Assembly: GCA_034231615.1 (NCBI GenBank)
Contig: CM067306.1
Coordinates: 32,164,363-32,228,362, forward strand
Length of the DNA stretch: 64,000 nt
Direction: 5' to 3'
From: Meghimatium bilineatum
Taxonomy: Eukaryota; Mollusca; Gastropoda; Stylommatophora; Philomycidae
Of this stretch, positions 62,050 to 64,000 are shown one piece after another. Numbering within the stretch: position 1 is the stretch's first letter; every line of letters starts with the position of its first letter. Both the position numbers and the translations under genes were made by a program. Below the pieces are notes generated by a model. That model did no database searches and was not told where the DNA came from. It saw only the letters and a program-made list of their open reading frames with translations.

Positions 62050-63865
62050 AACATCATCATCATCATTAAGTGCCGTATCCGCAACGAAGGTTGGCTGAAA
62101 CAGGCCTCCAACATCCCCTGTTTCTTGTTTTGATGGTGCACTCTGCTAGATTGTAACCTGCCCATCATGTGATATTACTCTCCCACTTGTATCTCTGCCT
62201 ACATCTTGCTCACTTCACTTCGACTTTACCCTCAAGTAAGGTCTTCAACAGGGTGTCATGTCTTTTAATGTGTCCAACATATTTTATTTACTTGATCTTT
62301 ATTTCCCTTGGTAATTCTTTCTTCATATTAAGTGTTTTTAGCGCCTCTTTATTTGTTTTCTTCTCTTTCCATGATGTTCTCCCTATTATTCTATATATCC
62401 ACATCTCAAAGGCATCAATTATGTCTTCTAATTGTTTATTGTCCATATTTCAGAGCCATACATTAATATAGAATAGATGTAGCAGTTTTTAATTCTCATC
62501 TTTAGCTTGTTTGTAATTTGTTTAGATGTTAATATTTGTCTCGTGTCATTGAAAGTACTTTTAGTCATTCCTATTCTCCTTTGAACTTCTATTTCACATT
62601 TGCCGTCATGTGTGACTATGTGTCCAAGATATTGATATTGTTTTACTTGTTGTAGTTTCTCTCACTGTATGTTTATGTTTACCTCCTGTTCTTCTGTGAC
62701 TTTGCTGATTATCATATTTTTAATTTTTTTTAAATATTTATCGTCCATTTGTATAGTCCCTTTACTTTACTTGATTTTATGTAAAGTCCATTTACTTTAC
62801 TTGATTTATTGACTTGATCTATTAGTCTTTATAGTTCATGTTCACTTTCTGCTAAAAGAACAGTCTCATCTGAATATCTCAGGTTGTTTATTATTCCCAT
62901 TGAAATTGAGTCCTGGCATTACTTTTATATGTTTAAAGATTTTCCGTGTATATATTAAATAGGCTTGGAGATAAAATACATTCTTGTCTTACCCCTATTC
63001 TTATTTCTATGTATGGTGAGTAGCTGTTTTCACACATTGATGCAGTCTGTTCCCAATATATATATATATTTAATAAGTCTGATGTCTTTTCAATCAATGC
63101 CTATTTCTTGAAAACATTCAATTAATTTTTCATGCTGGACTCTGTCAATTAATCAAATGCCTTGTAGTCTATGAAGCAAATGTAGATACTTTTTGGAACT
63201 TCTATGTATTTATCTATCACTAGTCCGATACTTCTTCTTCTTCTTCTCGTTCACAGTTTGACATGTCTAAACAGAAGTTCTGTTTTCTTAATAAATGCTG
63301 CTGTATGTGAAAGCTCCCCAGTGCTCCCATACATCTTTCTGTGGATATCGATCTCTGTGGGCCAGTGTTCTTCCCTTAACTGGTTTAATGTAATGCAGTC
63401 TTGCAGGATATGTTCAAAGGTCTGTGCTGCCTGTCCATAAGGGTACAGAGGTGATGGGACTAGTCTTAGTCTATTTAAGTGGCTGTTTAATCTGTTGTGT
63501 GCTGTTCTAAGGTAGAAGATAATATAACCTGCTGAGCTCTGTCGAGATAATGGTAATTGTCTTTTGGGTGGTCAACTTTCCTGATGGTTTTGATGAGGGT
63601 TCTCTTTTCTTGGTAGGTGATTTCTTGGTCTTTTTGTTCCTGTGTTGCTCCATCCTTTGTCAGCCTATCTGCCTCCAAGTATGGCTTCTCTGGTTTCTTT
63701 GTTTTTCTAAAATCGAATTGTTCTTCTCCAATCTCAGCGTCTATCTTGTTTTAATTCATTCATGTATTATCTTGTGTAGTATTTTAGTTATATGACTCAT
63801 CAAACTTATTTTTCTATATTTTTTACAGTCCACGGCCCTTGACTTCATAGATAGTAGTATGAATA
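62050..63865 (-). pseudogene. LINE-R-type copy, decayed RT to 3' end, split by an Ingi-like tail
   Basis: Minus strand order: YRTISLMSH-like and EEQF.FRK.K-like text (63690-63860), then after an inserted Ingi-like 3' end IDKYIEVPKSIYICFIDYKAFD, GVRQECILSPSLFNIY, LRYSDETVLLAESEHEL (catalytic YADD degraded to YSDE), and a terminal (ATC)n on plus at 62056-62073. Confidence 0.8.
63231..63690 (-). pseudogene. Ingi-like LINE, 5'-truncated 3' end
   Basis: EADRLTKDGATQEQKDQEITYQEKRTLIKTIRKVDHPKDNYHYLDRAQQVI follows the RNase H last catalytic Asp; Cys-rich end and short 3' UTR follow, with a (GAA)n tail (TTCTTCTTCTTCTTC on plus). Related to Ingi-A but a different subfamily. It lies inside the decayed LINE-R RT. 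Confidence 0.85.
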
Positions 63866-63867
63866 TT

Positions 63868-64000
63868 AATCTTCTTCTTCTCGTTCGCAGTTTGATATGT
63901 CTACACGGCAAGTCCTGTTTTCTTAATAAATGCTGTTGTATTTGAAAACTCCTCAGTGGGTATCTTTCTGTGGGTATCCAATTCTGTGGGCCAGTGCTCT
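63868..64000 (-). pseudogene. Second copy of the same Ingi-like 3' end, runs off the window
   Basis: TTCTTCTTCTCGTTCGCAGTTTGATATGTCTA... closely follows 63231-63370, including TTTTCTTAATAAATGCTGTT and CTGTGGGCCAGTG. It continues beyond 64000. Confidence 0.88.

Overview
This window is animal nuclear DNA dominated by transposable elements. It has one recognisable host gene, a very large single exon with about 19 C2H2 zinc fingers on the minus strand (ATG at 8236, predicted splice donor after 2930). Splice signals, microsatellites, minisatellites, short interspersed elements (SINEs) and non-LTR retrotransposons (LINEs) at every stage of decay rule out bacterial or viral DNA. The single-ORF endonuclease-RT-RNase H LINEs and the repeat style fit an invertebrate, perhaps a gastropod mollusc; that placement is inference.

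Layout. 1-2.9 kb: LINE scraps, SINEs and a tandem array built from a LINE 3' end, probably intron of the zinc-finger gene. 2.9-8.3 kb: the zinc-finger exon. 8.3-15 kb: minisatellites, a cluster of palindromic MITEs and truncated LINEs. 15-34 kb: mostly decayed repeats and long stretches with nothing recognisable. 34.2-38.3 kb: a full-length LINE (called Ingi-A here) with an intact 1274-residue ORF and perfect 11-bp target-site duplications (TSDs). 38.6-51.4 kb: SINEs, hAT-type MITEs, minisatellites and a mosaic repeat called D. 51.4-55.9 kb: a second full-length LINE (Ingi-B) with an intact 1295-residue ORF and 12-bp TSDs. 56-64 kb: decayed LINEs of a different, RTE/jockey-like type, repeatedly broken by SINEs.

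How the parts relate. Two abundant short families, SINE-A (about 155-168 bp, 13 copies) and SINE-B (281 bp full length, about 24 copies), end in the same short (GAA)n tail as the Ingi-like LINEs. They also share a core (consensus near GAAGACGGATGTGTC, then GGCC, then GGCGCA) with the 5' UTRs of both full-length LINEs and with one end of repeat D. The picture is a retroposon network using a common 3' signal and a common 5'/core module. Insertions with TSDs nest several deep, and in three places a related copy inside the same window supplies the unoccupied site.

All family names here (Ingi-A, Ingi-B, LINE-3, LINE-R, SINE-A, SINE-B, D, E, F, MITE-P) are working labels. Coordinates of decayed elements are approximate.
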